DNA of 64,000 nucleotides from Lutraria lutraria (taxonomy: Eukaryota > Mollusca > Bivalvia > Venerida > Mactridae), in contig OZ026845.1 of NCBI GenBank assembly GCA_964023205.1, forward strand, positions 6,148,001-6,212,000, read 5' to 3'. Shown here in pieces: positions 21,821-32,814 of this stretch (position 1 is its first letter; the number at the start of each line of letters is the position of its first letter). Position numbers and translations under genes: made by a program. The notes below the pieces were generated by a model. The model was not told the DNA's origin. It was given only the letters and a program-made list of their open reading frames with translations, and did not search any database.

Positions 21821-22654
21821 CAGAATATTTTATTTAATATGATACCAGCATTGAGGAACAGGGGCTTGAAGTGAATCATTTGCAAATGAAACGTTTCAGC
21901 TCCGCCCAAGTTGAACATTAACCTATAAACGCATTTTCTCGACATTTGTGTCAAATATGCCAGCATCGTTTATCATTTCTATTTAAAACACATTTAACTG
22001 GTTAGATTAAAATTATTGAGCAGATTAAAGTTGAACCAGAAATCTTTAGTAATGAATAATTAGATAAAACTATGTTACGGCTATTTATTTCGTTTGATAC
22101 TGGCTTTAAGACGTCTTTAAAGATGTCTAAAATAAATTGACGGGTCCTAAAATTGTCAAGAACCATTTTATAACGACTTGTCCATTGTGACACGTCATTA
22201 AAATAGCTGCCATGCCGTGTAATATTTCACAATGCGATTTGAATTAATCGAATCGAAATAAAATATTGATTTATATTGGCATTAGCATTGTGATAATAAT
22301 TTCGAGGACATTCCGATATGTGTGTGTTTGCGTGCGTAAGGCTCGTTCACACTCTATTTTTGATTAGGTGGCAATATAACTATCTACACTATGATTATAT
22401 GAGTTGTATATCTAATTTGGGACAATAAATCATCGAATTGTTACGTTTGGTATAATGGTTAAAAAATGTAAATTTATATAAAATTTATCAGCAGGTGTTA
22501 TGAGGTAGTAAGAACATAGTATCTACTTAAAATATCTCACATTCTTCTTAAACTTTGCCCTTCAACAATTCAACAAGTTGTTTTGGTCTGATAAAGAACG
22601 AATGTATATCACGAGTCTAAGAACATTTCCTTTCGATCATTTCTTAATCGTCCT
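21821..22654. other. AT-rich DNA, nothing recognised
   Basis: Two minus frames of 63-64 codons show no support. Confidence 0.45.
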
Positions 22655-22738
22655 GTCACTGGTAGGGTACGAACTCGAGCGGCGAGGGGTTTGTGATTAC
22701 TAGTCAGGGGCCGTAACCAGTCGACCTCAGAGGTCCTA
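22655..22738 (-). mobile_element. SINE family G head
   Basis: On the minus strand the A-box side reads GAGGTCGACTGGTTACGG and the B-box side CTCGAGTTCGTACCCTACC. The body beyond the head is not recognisable. Confidence 0.65.
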
Positions 22739-23866
22739 TCAGACAGGCTTTAAGTCATGATACTGCTACATGCTATATACTAGTTACTGCTGATTTTTCA
22801 ATTAACTGAGTAATTGTATTACTTTACAATCGTTAATAAACAAGATGCTATCATATATTTAAAATATATATTAAACTTTTTCACTAAGACTTAGTGCTGG
22901 TTACTAATCGAATCTTAAAGATTATTTATTGTGATGTAAAATTCAACAAACAGACTCGTGGTCTCAGGGGTTCAATACACACAGAATAAACTGTATTACC
23001 AAAATGTAATGAAATACTAAATTTAACTCTGTGCGGAGATATTGTCGATATTTATCTCCCGCTAATGTGAAAACCACAAGTTATTTCATTCCGTATCCCT
23101 TCACAACTGATTATTTCACGAACTAAGTTGGTGATAAAACCCCAAATCTCGACTGTGCCGTTTTATTTCCAATTTATTACAAGATGTATAGACGTCCTTG
23201 GATTGTTCGGACGTAATATATTCGTAAATTTTGCAATAATTATCAAATAAAATCTTCCAATATCCTCCTGTCTGTATTGTTGTCTTAGTTTCACAGTCTT
23301 ATCATCTTGATAACGTAACATCGAAACAATCTTGAAATGAAAAGTTATTTTCAAGTCATTGCGAATGTGCTATAAATTGCAGAACGCCTTGGGAAAATCT
23401 AGAAAATACATCTCTGATTATTTGGGTTTCAATGCATGGAAGTTGAGAAGACAGTATGTTGGCATGAATGTTTACGTAACTCAAAAATACCGAGACTTCA
23501 AATACCAGAAAACCACACCGAAAATCGAACAATTTTCTCGGTCCCGATTTTCCCTTTAAAGTGTTATTCTTTTTTCTGCCAATCTAAAAAACAACAAGAA
23601 ACCACAACATGAGTGATGAATTGATACTCTGCGTTCTTTCTAATGCAAGTCATTATTGTTTTGGCTAGTGGTAACTTTTCTTAACTAGGTTATTAATTTA
23701 ATCAGAAGAGTATTTTCTCTATAGCCGCATGTTTGAATGCTCGACTATTTCGCTCCGAATTTCAACAGAAGTACAGGAAAATTCGGACAGTTTACCTCAC
23801 AAGCGTTGCCATGTTATTCTTGAAAAGAAAGTGTGCACTTTTAACTTAGGCATAACTTTTTCGGGA
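22739..23866. other. AT-rich DNA, nothing recognised
   Basis: Frames at 23163-23354 and 23359-23559 lack domain or splice support. No internal repeats. Confidence 0.45.
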
Positions 23867-23868
23867 TA

Positions 23869-24053
23869 CAGTGCAACCTCTCGAAAGCAACACCCTTTTG
23901 AAGAAGCAAAATGTTGTAGTTGTTGAGAAGTTGTTGCTCTACAAAGGTTGCATTGATACAGTACTGTGTTAAATTGTGCAGTTAGTATAACGCATGATGT
24001 TGTTAAATGGAGGTTGTTGCTCAAGAGAGGGCCACTCTGGAGTGGTAGTACTG
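23869..24053. mobile_element. TA-flanked MITE (family D)
   Basis: Begins CAGTGCAACCTCTCGAAAGC and ends GAGTGGTAGTACTG, flanked by TA (23867-23868 and 24054-24055). 185 bp. Closest relative is 4653-4828 (shared 'AGCAACACCCTTTTG', 'GTTGTTGCTC' and 'AAGAGAGGG'). Confidence 0.88.
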
Positions 24054-24450
24054 TATAAAATTTAGAATCACGGATCTATCTTGATGAGTGAAGAAAATAA
24101 ACCTTCACACACATTGCACCCATTTATCCAATATCGTGTAGTCAATGCATATTTGCACATATTGATAACAAATTTGCATGTATTATACTTCTATAAGTAT
24201 AAAAAATTCTTATTACCAAATTTACATGTTCTTTTTCGTGGAAGTATACATACCTACACTACCCAGTCCTCCCTCTACTTATCATATAATAATTCTCCCA
24301 TATGAATCAGAGGAGGTAGAGGACACAGATAATGCATTTAGGATGTGACAAAACTAATCTCAGACAGATTACGGCCTCCACCGTGCTTCAATTATACAAC
24401 TCTTAGACAGACTGTGGGGTTCTTCATACACATCTCCTAGACAGATGGTC
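24054..24450. other. Unassigned; pre-array sequence
   Basis: From about 24355, loosely spaced relatives of the adjoining array unit occur (ACAGACTGTGGGGTTCTTC; AGACAGATGGTCGGGTTC). They look like the decayed left shoulder of the minisatellite. Confidence 0.5.
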
Positions 24451-24724
24451 GGGTTCTTTACCAAACAGTCGGGTTCTTTACCAAACAGTCGGGTTCTTTA
24501 CCAAACAGTTGGGTACTTTACCAAACAGTCGGGTTCTTTACCAAACAGTTGGGTTCTTTACCAAACAGTCGGGTTATTTACCAAACAGTCGGGTTCGTTA
24601 CCAAACAGTTGGGTTCTTTACCAAACAATCGGGTTCTTTACCAAACAGTCGGGTTATTTACCAAACAGTCGGGTTCGTTACCAAACAGTCGGGTTCTTTA
24701 CCAAACAATCGGGTTCTTTACCAA
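24451..24724. repeat. 20-bp minisatellite, 14 units, with an 80-bp higher-order repeat
   Basis: Unit GGGTTCTTTACCAAACAGTC repeated in exact 20-bp register from 24451. Variants GGGTTATTTA and GGGTTCGTTA recur every four units, so 24571-24650 and 24651-24730 are near-identical 80-bp blocks. Because 20 is not a multiple of three, all three plus frames read the same 20-residue cycle (words FTKQSGSLPNS, LYQTVG). The three long overlapping plus ORFs at 24445-24889 are therefore artefacts of the repeat. Confidence 0.96.
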
Positions 24725-25880
24725 TGCTGGGGTACATATAACTCACAGACTGACAAACGGGTTCTTCATCGACTAAATATAGTTTGGACACACAAAACAA
24801 AGAAACGACCAACTCAAAAAAAGGGCGTGGTTAATTGCGGACCATTATTCGAAGGGATATTACCAATCAAGGGATTATTACCGTTTTAACATCATAAAAC
24901 TGTTCTTGTAACTTGACTGTAATGGTATGCGTATCTTTTATCTGTACGATAACTCAGCGTACTTTCGAGGAGAATTATAATAAATTTGAAAACAAATTCA
25001 ACCAAAATGGACTATCGAGCATTTCAATTTCTCCCTAAACGTCACATTTGCTATTTACATAAAGTTTTTGTAAGGATCAATACATTTCACTAAGTAAATA
25101 CCCAAATGATAATATCCATAGATTGAACAAGCTTAAATCAGGACAATAATAATTACAAACACACTTCTAGCATGTATGCTAACTTAATATTAAAAAAATG
25201 TGTATCACGAGGCTAAATTTATAACATAATACATGTATGTGTCTTGTCTTGTTGAAACCTTAAAGAATACAATTTATCCAAATAAATAAAATAAGGCCAA
25301 ACAAATATTGAACAGATTTGCGGCAAAACCAACGAACGAACATAATTGAAGGCGAAACAAACAGTTTAAAACGCGTTTTTCTACAATAAACATGTTATTA
25401 TTAGTTCGCATTTATTCGGACAACAGTGCCAAATCTCGCCCTAAATTTGTCATGTCGCGTGATTTAAATCGTATGTAACGAGAGGCACTAGCGGGCACCA
25501 TGAACTTTAACCCAGCCCACGTATGCCTGTTGTTTAGTACTATAACCCTAACATACCACGACGCTGAGAAACACATATTCAGTTTATTTTGGCCTTATTC
25601 ACGTTTAGATTTTATACTCAAAACAGAGCAGATGAAAGGGTTTCTAGCATATTGAACATCACGTTTTTACACCCACATTACATAAAGTTTAAACAAAATA
25701 AACAAATGAACTTCAGAGACAACGAAACACACCCTAAACAAAACTATATAGGACAATGTACGAGCTTCAGAAAGCGGGCTGAATTAATTAGTGTAATTAT
25801 CGAACTTATTTATTCTGTTACACGTTCAACAGGTGAGTTACACCACAAGTTGGGTGAGTATCCTTCACGGATTACGTCTA
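24725..25880. other. AT-rich DNA containing a 128-codon plus frame
   Basis: A plus frame is open at 25589-25975 and includes an ATG at about 25706. A donor-like CAG|GTGAGT lies at about 25830. The frame runs into the MITE at 25888, so only its part up to about 25830 could be an exon. No domain recognised; I leave it uncalled. Confidence 0.35.
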
Positions 25881-25887
25881 GATTATA

Positions 25888-26067
25888 CAGTCAATCCTGT
25901 AAAACAAAGGTCACCCTTAGGAAAGACAATAGGTGGCCTTTATTTACAGGTGCCCTTTATTCGTGGGTCATTTAGTTCTAACTTATCCATGACGGGTTTT
26001 CAAAGAATGTTCTTTATTCACAGGTTGGGTTTCTATTTGGAGCTGACCGCTAACACAAGTTATACTG
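25888..26067. mobile_element. TA-flanked MITE (family D)
   Basis: Begins CAGTCAATCCTGTAAAACAA after TA (25886-25887). Ends CACAAGTTATACTG before TA (26068-26069). The body has 'GGTGGCCTTTATTTACAGG' and 'TTTATTCACAGGTTGG'. Confidence 0.8.
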
Positions 26068-26549
26068 TATCTACATCTTTACTCAATCAGGTAAAGTTTC
26101 AAAGACTTATTGTAAATGTGTGCATTTTAAATTTGTCAGAGTAAAGTTTGATTAGATTTAGATTTCGCTGATATACACTTAAAACTGCTATGAAGCTTAA
26201 GTCTGTATTGATATCAAATGTTAACCTTTTACAACTGCGATATTGATATTGCACTCTGGGGTTTTACAACTTTCCAAAGCTGTGTTCTTTAAGTTAAGTG
26301 TAATAAGATTCTGTAATTGGCTATGTTAGTTTCTGAATGTGACATAACAAATAGTAATATTTACTAAAACATATAACATAAGTGTATATGCCAACCAAAA
26401 CATGTTAGAATTGAATATGGGGACATAATAAAAGTTTAATCTCAATCTAAGGTGAATATTGAAGAACTAATATGTATGACATTGAGGTACATTGTCTCTA
26501 ATAGGCTAATATCACACAGATTAAAGATATTCATATCGACTTACGTCGT
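26068..26549. other. AT-rich DNA, nothing recognised
   Basis: No feature supported. Confidence 0.5.
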
Positions 26550-26652
26550 GTTTTCACTACTTAGCGTGCCTGGAATTCATCTCGAGATTCAAGGTCATGG
26601 GTTCGAATCTCTCCAGGAACGTTTGAGCGCTGTTGGGCCCGTTTGAACTAGT
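26550..26652 (+). mobile_element. tRNA-like SINE head
   Basis: B-box-like 'CATGGGTTCGAATCTCTCC' is preceded by 'TTAGCGTGCCTGGAATTC', which resembles a decayed A box and anticodon arm. No 3' body was identified, so the family is unclear. Confidence 0.5.
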
Positions 26653-27094
26653 CTACCTTTCAATGTCGTTTTAAGGTAAAATTCAAAAATTTGATACAAT
26701 GTTCATGACTGACAATATTTTATGGATATCCTGTTAGGAAAAGGTTTTGCAAAATTTTCATATTTTCAAGGCCACTGTTAATTCTGCAAAAATATATTCT
26801 ATCAAATGTATATTACATACTATGCGTCGATACACCTTAATCAAATTCCTACAAATGGAAGGATGTGTTTTTAACCGATTTTCAAACGAAATTCACAAAC
26901 CTATCATGCTGTCGACACCATGAGATATTCATGCACTATTTTACACATTTCATGCCTTTATTACTTTCCACAATTATGATTAAGTACAACGAGTATAAAA
27001 ACAGTAAAACGAGAACATGCAATTGACGGGGAAGATGTAAACGTCTATACATTAAATAGTGAGCTCAGGTTTATGAATTATATTCAAATAACGT
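26653..27094. other. AT-rich DNA, nothing recognised
   Basis: No feature supported. Confidence 0.5.
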
Positions 27095-27335
27095 TTAAGC
27101 CCCATTCTCATTGTCACGGTGCTGGTCCCGGTACGTCACGATGAAAAATAACCGGTATACCGTGAACATCCTGCAAGGACCGGATGATTACGGAGCCGTG
27201 AGGGTTGTACTCCCACTTTTACGGGGTTTCTCACGTATCACTTATCCGGGACCGATCGGGCGTCCGATCCGGGACTGGAATTTAACGTCGCACCAACTAG
27301 ACATACCATTTTTAACGGTGGAGAACGACTCTAAG
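27095..27335 (+). repeat. CCGG-rich dispersed repeat family H, copy 1
   Basis: 'AGCCCCATTCTCATTGTCAC', 'GGTGCTGGTCCCGGTAC', 'AAAAATAACCGGTATACCG' and 'CACTTATCCGGGACCGATCG' match 30058-30440. It is locally GC-rich. The 95-codon plus frame is not conserved in the other copy. Confidence 0.72.
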
Positions 27336-27339
27336 CGTA

Positions 27340-27428
27340 CACCTCGGAAGAATGGGATGCGAACTCACAGTGATGAGGGTCTAGTGATTACTTGTTAGAG
27401 GCCATAGCTATACTCGACCACGTGCACA
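27340..27428 (-). mobile_element. SINE family G head
   Basis: The minus strand reads GTGGTCGAGTATAGCTATGG then CACTGTGAGTTCGCATCCC, i.e. A- and B-box-like elements, directly against the family H repeat. Confidence 0.6.
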
Positions 27429-27753
27429 AAAACTCACCAGGGGCATTTTATTATAATTTCAGTACATGATGGAATATTATTAGTATGGTTACAGATGTTT
27501 TGAAAAATAAAGATATACATGACAGGTATATAACTTATAATAGACCACAAACCACAACCACTCAACACCAGAGGTCCAAGAACTCATAACAATATTTCTA
27601 GGTTCAATTTTTTCTTCAAGACATTTTGCTAAATACCTAAATGTCTCATAAATTGTAACCATGATGTTGCTTACTTCGCCAAATATCAACACCGCGCGAT
27701 CTGTGACCCCTCCCCAATAATTATAACACATGATCGATTATTGCATAGATATA
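27429..27753. other. Unassigned
   Basis: An 80-codon minus frame at 27489-27731 has no supporting signals. Confidence 0.4.
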
Positions 27754-27933
27754 CAGTCAAACCCGTGTAAGCGACTACCTCCGAATAAAAGGCCAACCAG
27801 TGAACAAAGGCCATTCTTTTAAAACCGTCATTGATTGTTTAGAACAGAAAGACATCCGAATAAAGGCCACTTGTCAAGAAAGGCAACATTATATATAATT
27901 TCCAAGGATGGCCTTCGTTCACAGGTTTGTCTG
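27754..27933. mobile_element. TA-flanked MITE (family D)
   Basis: CAGTCAAACCCGTGTAAGCG ... TTCACAGGTTTGTCTG, with TA at 27752-27753 and 27934-27935. Contains 'CGAATAAAGGCCACTTGTCA', like the copy at 50551. Exactly 180 bp, as at 25888. Confidence 0.87.
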
Positions 27934-29396
27934 TATGTTAATAGATAACGCATGTTTTGAGTAAACTGATACTCTTCTTAATGCATTTTGTGTTATTAAT
28001 TATATATTCACGGCAACAACAATAACAACAGTCGTTTAAACAACATAATTAACACCATACTCACGTTTTGTTTAGAAGTATACATCCATTATCACAACGA
28101 AATAAAAAAAATCCAAAATATCCACTACACCGAATCACACCAGTTAAATATTGTCATTAAAACGAACTTAAAACATTAATAAAATTAACACTTTATATTA
28201 ATCCACGAAGACTCGGCAACCCGCGCTACTATTAAACCACATTTACTGTGATCAACTTTCACTTTTCATATTTTTTAAAAAGTGCGACATTTTTATCAAA
28301 CATATTATATCCATCCCGTTCTTCAAATACTATATCTATTACACCATCGACATACACTGAATATTGAATAATTCTCAGGCAGTTCAAAGTGATAAAAATT
28401 GTGGTTTATATAAATTCCACTTTTCCTTCCTGTCTCTAAAATCCCTTGATTACACGGCACGGTTCAAAACGAAGTGTATATCGGACTAGTACATCTACAT
28501 TTGTATTTCCAAACTTTATACTCTTAAACTAATTGGAAAAAAAACATAATTATTTCCATTTAACTCTGTAAAATCGAGTGAAATTGTTTACGAACACCAC
28601 AGACTGAGTATTATGCTAGAACGACCAACTCTGATGTGACAGTTTAAATGTCTAGGTCACAATCGTTGCAAAAACTTATGTCACGTGAAATTATTCTTTG
28701 TCAGAAAGCGACAAAAAGATCAAAGTTAAATGTTATCTTATTAGAAATAAGTAGATAAAACCCAAAATAACGCTTTAGAAGAAAAAAAAACGCAATATTT
28801 TATAATCCAAATAAACTTTTTCGTTTTAAACTGCATAACCGACGAAAATGATATCACAGCAATCAATAAAGATATAAAAAGGGGTGGTGTTGATATTTCA
28901 TAAATCGCGGGTCAGCCCAGACGCGGTTTAAGTAAACAGCGACTTCCAGTGATACAGAACGGAATGAGTTTTCTATTTTACATCATTCACAGTCGACCTA
29001 AATACATATAAACTATATGTATCAATTTATCATTGAACGAAAGATGTGCAACATAGTTATTTTATTTATTTTACCCGCTGTGACCAAAATATGTCTCGCA
29101 ATAAGCGGGTATCTTTCAATAGAAACTACAGGCGAACTGCACAACCGACGAACGCCTTAAAATAATCAGCAACACCTCGATAATATGACCATGAATGGGT
29201 CTGCCAGTAAAGGTGGCTTTTATATCGAGTTGGTCGCTTCATGAATTTTTACTGTTAGATTTATTAGAAAAGTTTGGATAAATAAATAAATAAATAAGAT
29301 GTAAATTCCGATTAAGCAATAAAATTAGTCGTTGAGCAGTTATAGTTATATGAATTTACGACGCTATTTTTGTTGTTCGGACAGAAAAATCATATT
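27934..29396. other. AT-rich DNA with one TATA-like site
   Basis: No repeat or exon was supported. ATATAAAAAGG at about 28872 resembles a TATA box and is followed by about 100 bp of more GC-rich sequence, but no downstream coding exon starts nearby. Confidence 0.4.
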
Positions 29397-29570
29397 GATG
29401 GTTTTCAATATTCGATCAGGGAATGCTCACTAGATACCGAAGAGCTTACTGTAACCTTCCGACTACGAAACTATTTCCAATTTAACAATTCAATGTAATA
29501 GATTAACACCCAAAGTAGGATTGATCATTTAAGTAAAAATCAGATGTTATGCAAAAATGTAATTGACTAG
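29397..29570 (+). repeat. Dispersed repeat family I, copy 2
   Basis: Aligns with 4090-4260: 'TTCAATATTCGATCAGGGAA', 'ACCGAAGAGCTTACTGTAAC' and 'CTTCCGACTACGAAAC'. Divergence is substantial. Confidence 0.7.
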
Positions 29571-30057
29571 AATTCTTGTATGAAATACAATTTTAATCAA
29601 CCTTCGGATATCGGCCTCAACTAAAGGCAAACCTACAGTACCAAAACGACACTTGGTTGGGTTTATTTGAGCTAACATTTATAACGAGTTGACGAGGAAA
29701 GTTCTGTGACTAATACTTAAGGACACATCAAGTACAATAAGTAGAAAGTCAAACTATTTTGGTTTGAATCCTACCACACCAATATCTCCGAGGTTATTCA
29801 TATTAACTGAATAAAAACTAACGTTTGAACTAAACTTGTCTCTGATAAGGGAAATAACCCTATTTACTGATACTGACATTTTCAAACACGACACATCAAT
29901 AAAATATTCCGAGTCGTTTCATATCTACATTTGTATTTTATTTGTTGAATCGAGTTCTATTGATTACGATGGTTTAACAGGCGTGACTTCTACTTGGCGG
30001 ATAAGTTTACCCGAATTAGATGTGGCAGCAACCATTAGAAATATACCAGCGAAGTTT
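29571..30057. other. Unassigned
   Basis: A 74-codon frame at 29836-30060 ends at the family H boundary and shows no domain. Confidence 0.4.
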
Positions 30058-30440
30058 TAAAGTCCCATTCTCACTGTAACGGTGCTGATTCCGGTACCCC
30101 TGGTGAAAAATAACCGTATACCGGTCATAAACCGGGGTTAACCGCATGTCTACCGGGCATGGAGTGTTCAACACTAGAGATTATAACGGTACACACAGAG
30201 TACAATACCGGGTCTGCCTCGGTTCAGCCCAGGAATTACAAAGATTAAGTCGGTTCTGAATGCTTTCTCGGTAACTCCGGGTTGTACTAAACATTTTAAA
30301 ACCTCCGCGACTGTTATCAACTGCTATCAACAAGGTTATTAAGAATTTACCAAGATGACTACGGTACCACTAGTGTCTTACTCCCGGTTCACCTTGGCCA
30401 CTCATCCGTGATTAACCGGGTCGTCGGTTCAATCGCTTGT
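30058..30440 (+). repeat. CCGG-rich dispersed repeat family H, copy 2
   Basis: 'AGTCCCATTCTCACTGTAAC', 'GGTGCTGATTCCGGTACC' and 'GTGAAAAATAACCGTATACC' at the left, and 'CTTACTCCCGGTTCACCTTG' and 'CTCATCCGTGATTAACCGGG' at the right, match the family at 27095. This copy keeps about 140 bp more in the middle. Confidence 0.72.
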
Positions 30441-30518
30441 ACGCGCAATTACTTCAGTAAAATTGATTATTATACACCATTAAGACAGATTATATATACC
30501 GAGCTTCACATTGCTTGT

Positions 30519-30681
30519 ATTGTCAGACTTTTCTAGGTATTGTCAGACTTTTTCTAGGTATTGTCAGACTTTTTCTAGGTATTGTCAGACTTTTCTAGGT
30601 ATTGTCAGACTTTTCTAGGTATTGTCAGACTTTTCTAGGTATTGTCAGACTTTTTCTAGGTATTGTCAGACTTTTTCTAGG
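30519..30681. repeat. 20/21-bp minisatellite, 8 units
   Basis: Unit ATTGTCAGACTTTTCTAGGT, alternating with a form that has one extra T. It runs directly into the SINE A head at 30682 with no spacer, so the SINE may have inserted into, or templated, the array. Confidence 0.95.
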
Positions 30682-30930
30682 CCGCGGTGTGGTCCAGTGG
30701 TTAGTGCTCTGGGTTAACCTGGCGATGCGGGCTCAAATCTCTGTCACGGCAGGTGACACCCTTCCATGGAAATTTGACAGCAATGTCGAATTTCCTCCAC
30801 ATACGGAGACGTTGCCGGTGCGTATAAACTGGTTAGAATACCGTCTAGGAAAACTCGTTATGTGAATCGGCCGTCACATATAACTGATTTTTTATTTAAA
30901 AACGGCGTTTAACCAAAATAAAGAATCACA
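30682..30930 (+). mobile_element. SINE family A, full length with tRNA-like head
   Basis: The head has A box TGTGGTCCAGTGGTTAGTGC and B box GCGGGCTCAAATCTCTG. The body has 'GACACCCTTCCATGGAAATT', 'GAATTTCCTCCACATACGG' and 'TGTGAATCGGCCGTCACAT', and the 3' end is 'AAAAACGGCGTTTAACC'. It is the reference copy for the family in this window. The 87-codon plus frame reading through it is incidental. Confidence 0.88.
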
Positions 30931-31046
30931 TCAGACGTACTTTTCTATAATTATTGTGTTAAACAATATTTTACATAATTTTTTTCCATCACACAACTAC
31001 TCTGATCGTATTATAGACACGATAAAAATGTATCCGATTAAATAAA

Positions 31047-31173
31047 ATGAAAGTGCCACACTTAACAGTTCAAGACATATTTGACCGATTTTCTAACACA
31101 GATGCGACGATTTCGCACGAAGCCTTATCACGTATTGACGATCGGTTCCTGCTAAATCCATCGACATTCTCAG
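31047..31173 (+). CDS. Candidate first coding exon (plus strand)
   Basis: ATG at 31047 opens a frame of 42 codons to a donor-like CAG|GTAATA at 31173/31174. If unspliced it continues to a TAA at 31212 (55 residues). The peptide starts MKVPHLTVQDIFDRFSNTD and ends DDRFLLNPSTFSG: charged and mixed, quite unlike the Ile/Asn/Lys-rich noise of this AT-rich region. The GC content is locally higher. No preceding in-frame ATG. No domain recognised and no partner exon was found downstream with confidence. Confidence 0.35.
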
Positions 31174-31309
31174 GTAATACAACACATTTCACTGTTCAGA
31201 CTGTAAGGTGTTAATATTGCATTCATGTCCTTCCTGCAAAAAATCCCTGCTATTAAATATTTGAATATCATAATATATTATATAATACAAAATAAATTAT
31301 TTCACTGAC

Positions 31310-31462
31310 ATGCGATATTTATGTGAAAATAGTTGCAATGTCGCTCGCAATGTTGTGAATTTTAAACCATTACTGGCAAAGGAAAAATTCCGTCCGCGTG
31401 TGAAAAAGATTTTTCACGCCAGAAAATGCAGCGAAGATCTGATTACTGCAAAAACTGCATGA
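31310..31462 (+). CDS. Weak small ORF, 50 codons
   Basis: ATG at 31310 to TGA at 31460; basic protein (FKPLLAKEKFRPRVKKIFH in the middle). An overlapping frame is also open, which lowers confidence. It could be a small exon region belonging with 31047-31173 or chance. Confidence 0.15.
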   Translation: MRYLCENSCNVARNVVNFKPLLAKEKFRPRVKKIFHARKCSEDLITAKTA

Positions 31463-31644
31463 TTGATAAAATCTATGTATCACAAACAGCTTATACGAAC
31501 ATTATGGTATAACTGGGACACACCTGTAATTTATATAGTAGGTATAATTGCGGATCGTGTTTTCTGTATTTCTATAAAACTAAATGCTTAGGTAGAGAGA
31601 TTTCTTGCATTGTCAGTGTTTTTCTGTCATGTCATAGTCGATTT

Positions 31645-31745
31645 GTGTTATGATCTCTGACATGTAATCACTAGCCCCTCACCACTGTCAGTTCAATCTC
31701 ACCAGGAACCAGCTAGTTTACTTAATATCAAAATTTCTACCAAGG
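31645..31745 (+). mobile_element. SINE family G fragment
   Basis: 'CATGTAATCACTAGCCCCTC', 'GTCAGTTCAATCTCACC' and 'GGAACCAGCTAGTTTACTTA' follow the order of the 19820 copy. Confidence 0.62.
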
Positions 31746-31865
31746 TATAATAAGTCCGGGGACTTCTTCTTACCGTTAAAAGTTGCCTATTGGATGGTCC
31801 TGTCTATTGGTGGGACAATAATACCCATGCAGTAAAAAGAAATGTAAACTACTCAGTCGAATAAC

Positions 31866-32125
31866 ATGGAACGCGCAACACAGTCAAACCACGTGGAAGG
31901 TGCAACACAGTCAAACCACGTAGAACGTGCAACACAGTTAAATCACATGGTACGTGCAACACCATCAAATCATATGGAACATGTAACAAAGTCAAATCAC
32001 GTGGAACGTGCAACACAGTCATATCACGTGGAACGTGCAACACAGTCAAAACACGTGGAACGTGAAACACGATCAAATCACGTGGAACGTGCAACACAGT
32101 CAAATCACGTGGAACGTGCAACAAT
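31866..32125. repeat. 27-bp minisatellite with CACGTG in most units
   Basis: About 9.6 units of GCAACACAGTCAAATCACGTGGAACGT-type sequence (27 bp, described here only by its core TCACGTGGAACGTGCAACAC). Because 27 is divisible by three, both strands keep an open frame of about 95 codons with a nine-residue cycle (plus: NHVERATQS; minus: LTVLHVPRD). This is expected from the period and is not evidence for a gene. Confidence 0.95.
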
Positions 32126-32539
32126 GTTGCCAATAGCTACAGTCAACCCTCTTAGCATTGTTTGACTTCCCACGTACAAATATGGAAACTGAAAAAAGTA
32201 ATAGTTGTAAGTAGTGTTAATTCTTATTCACGTAATATTAATATATGCATTATTTGCTACACTTACAACACAATAAATCACAGTCACTTAGACGCATTAA
32301 AACTTCTTAAAGCTGTATTATGTTACGTAGAACCAGACAGGGGTAAGCGAGTTATTTTATGAAGAAGGTTAAACAGTCTCTGAAGACAATAACTTAGCCT
32401 CGTTTGGCGAATTAACTCTTATAATGCGATTATACGTGATTTGTGATTTAGTAAGCTAGGAACTGGTGTGGTCAGCTTTATCCAGCTTGAAAAGTCATGG
32501 ATTTAATTGCTATTGTAATCAAACGAACTGATTACAACC
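32126..32539. other. Unassigned
   Basis: No feature supported. Confidence 0.45.
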
Positions 32540-32735
32540 AATCAGGGTTTAATTCGCAGGTGTGGTAGGTCATACACTTCCATGAAATTTGACAACAATG
32601 CTGAGTTTACTCCACTTGTCGGATCCTTGCGGAAGGATAAGTTAGTACTGGTTAGAAAACTGTCCATGTAAACTGGGTAGGTGAACCGGCTGCCGTATGT
32701 AACTGAACAGATGTTTAAAAGCGGCGTAATTTAAA
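32540..32735 (+). mobile_element. SINE family A, missing its tRNA A-box half
   Basis: 'GGTCATACACTTCCATGAAA', 'GGAAGGATAAGTTAGTACTG', 'GTGAACCGGCTGCCGTATGT' and 'AAAGCGGCGTAATTTAAA' match the 30682 and 2996 copies. Confidence 0.83.
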
Positions 32736-32814
32736 TATCAGAAATAATATGCAGACATATCGTTTTTAATCTACTCAGATAATTGGTTATTCTAAGCTGC
32801 TTCGAGTTTTTCCT

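Noticed and set aside
24445..24889. Three overlapping plus ORFs of 75-126 codons
   Set aside because: They are the three frames of a stop-free 20-bp tandem array and say nothing about coding.
25589..25975. 128-codon plus ORF as a gene
   Set aside because: Its 3' third is the TA MITE at 25888, it starts at a non-ATG codon and no domain is recognisable.
28868..28900. Core promoter with TATA box
   Set aside because: A TATAAAAAGG string in AT-rich DNA is expected by chance, and no exon or start follows at a suitable distance.
31849..32165. Opposed ORFs of 94 and 99 codons
   Set aside because: Both are products of the 27-bp minisatellite, whose period is a multiple of three and whose unit lacks stops on both strands.
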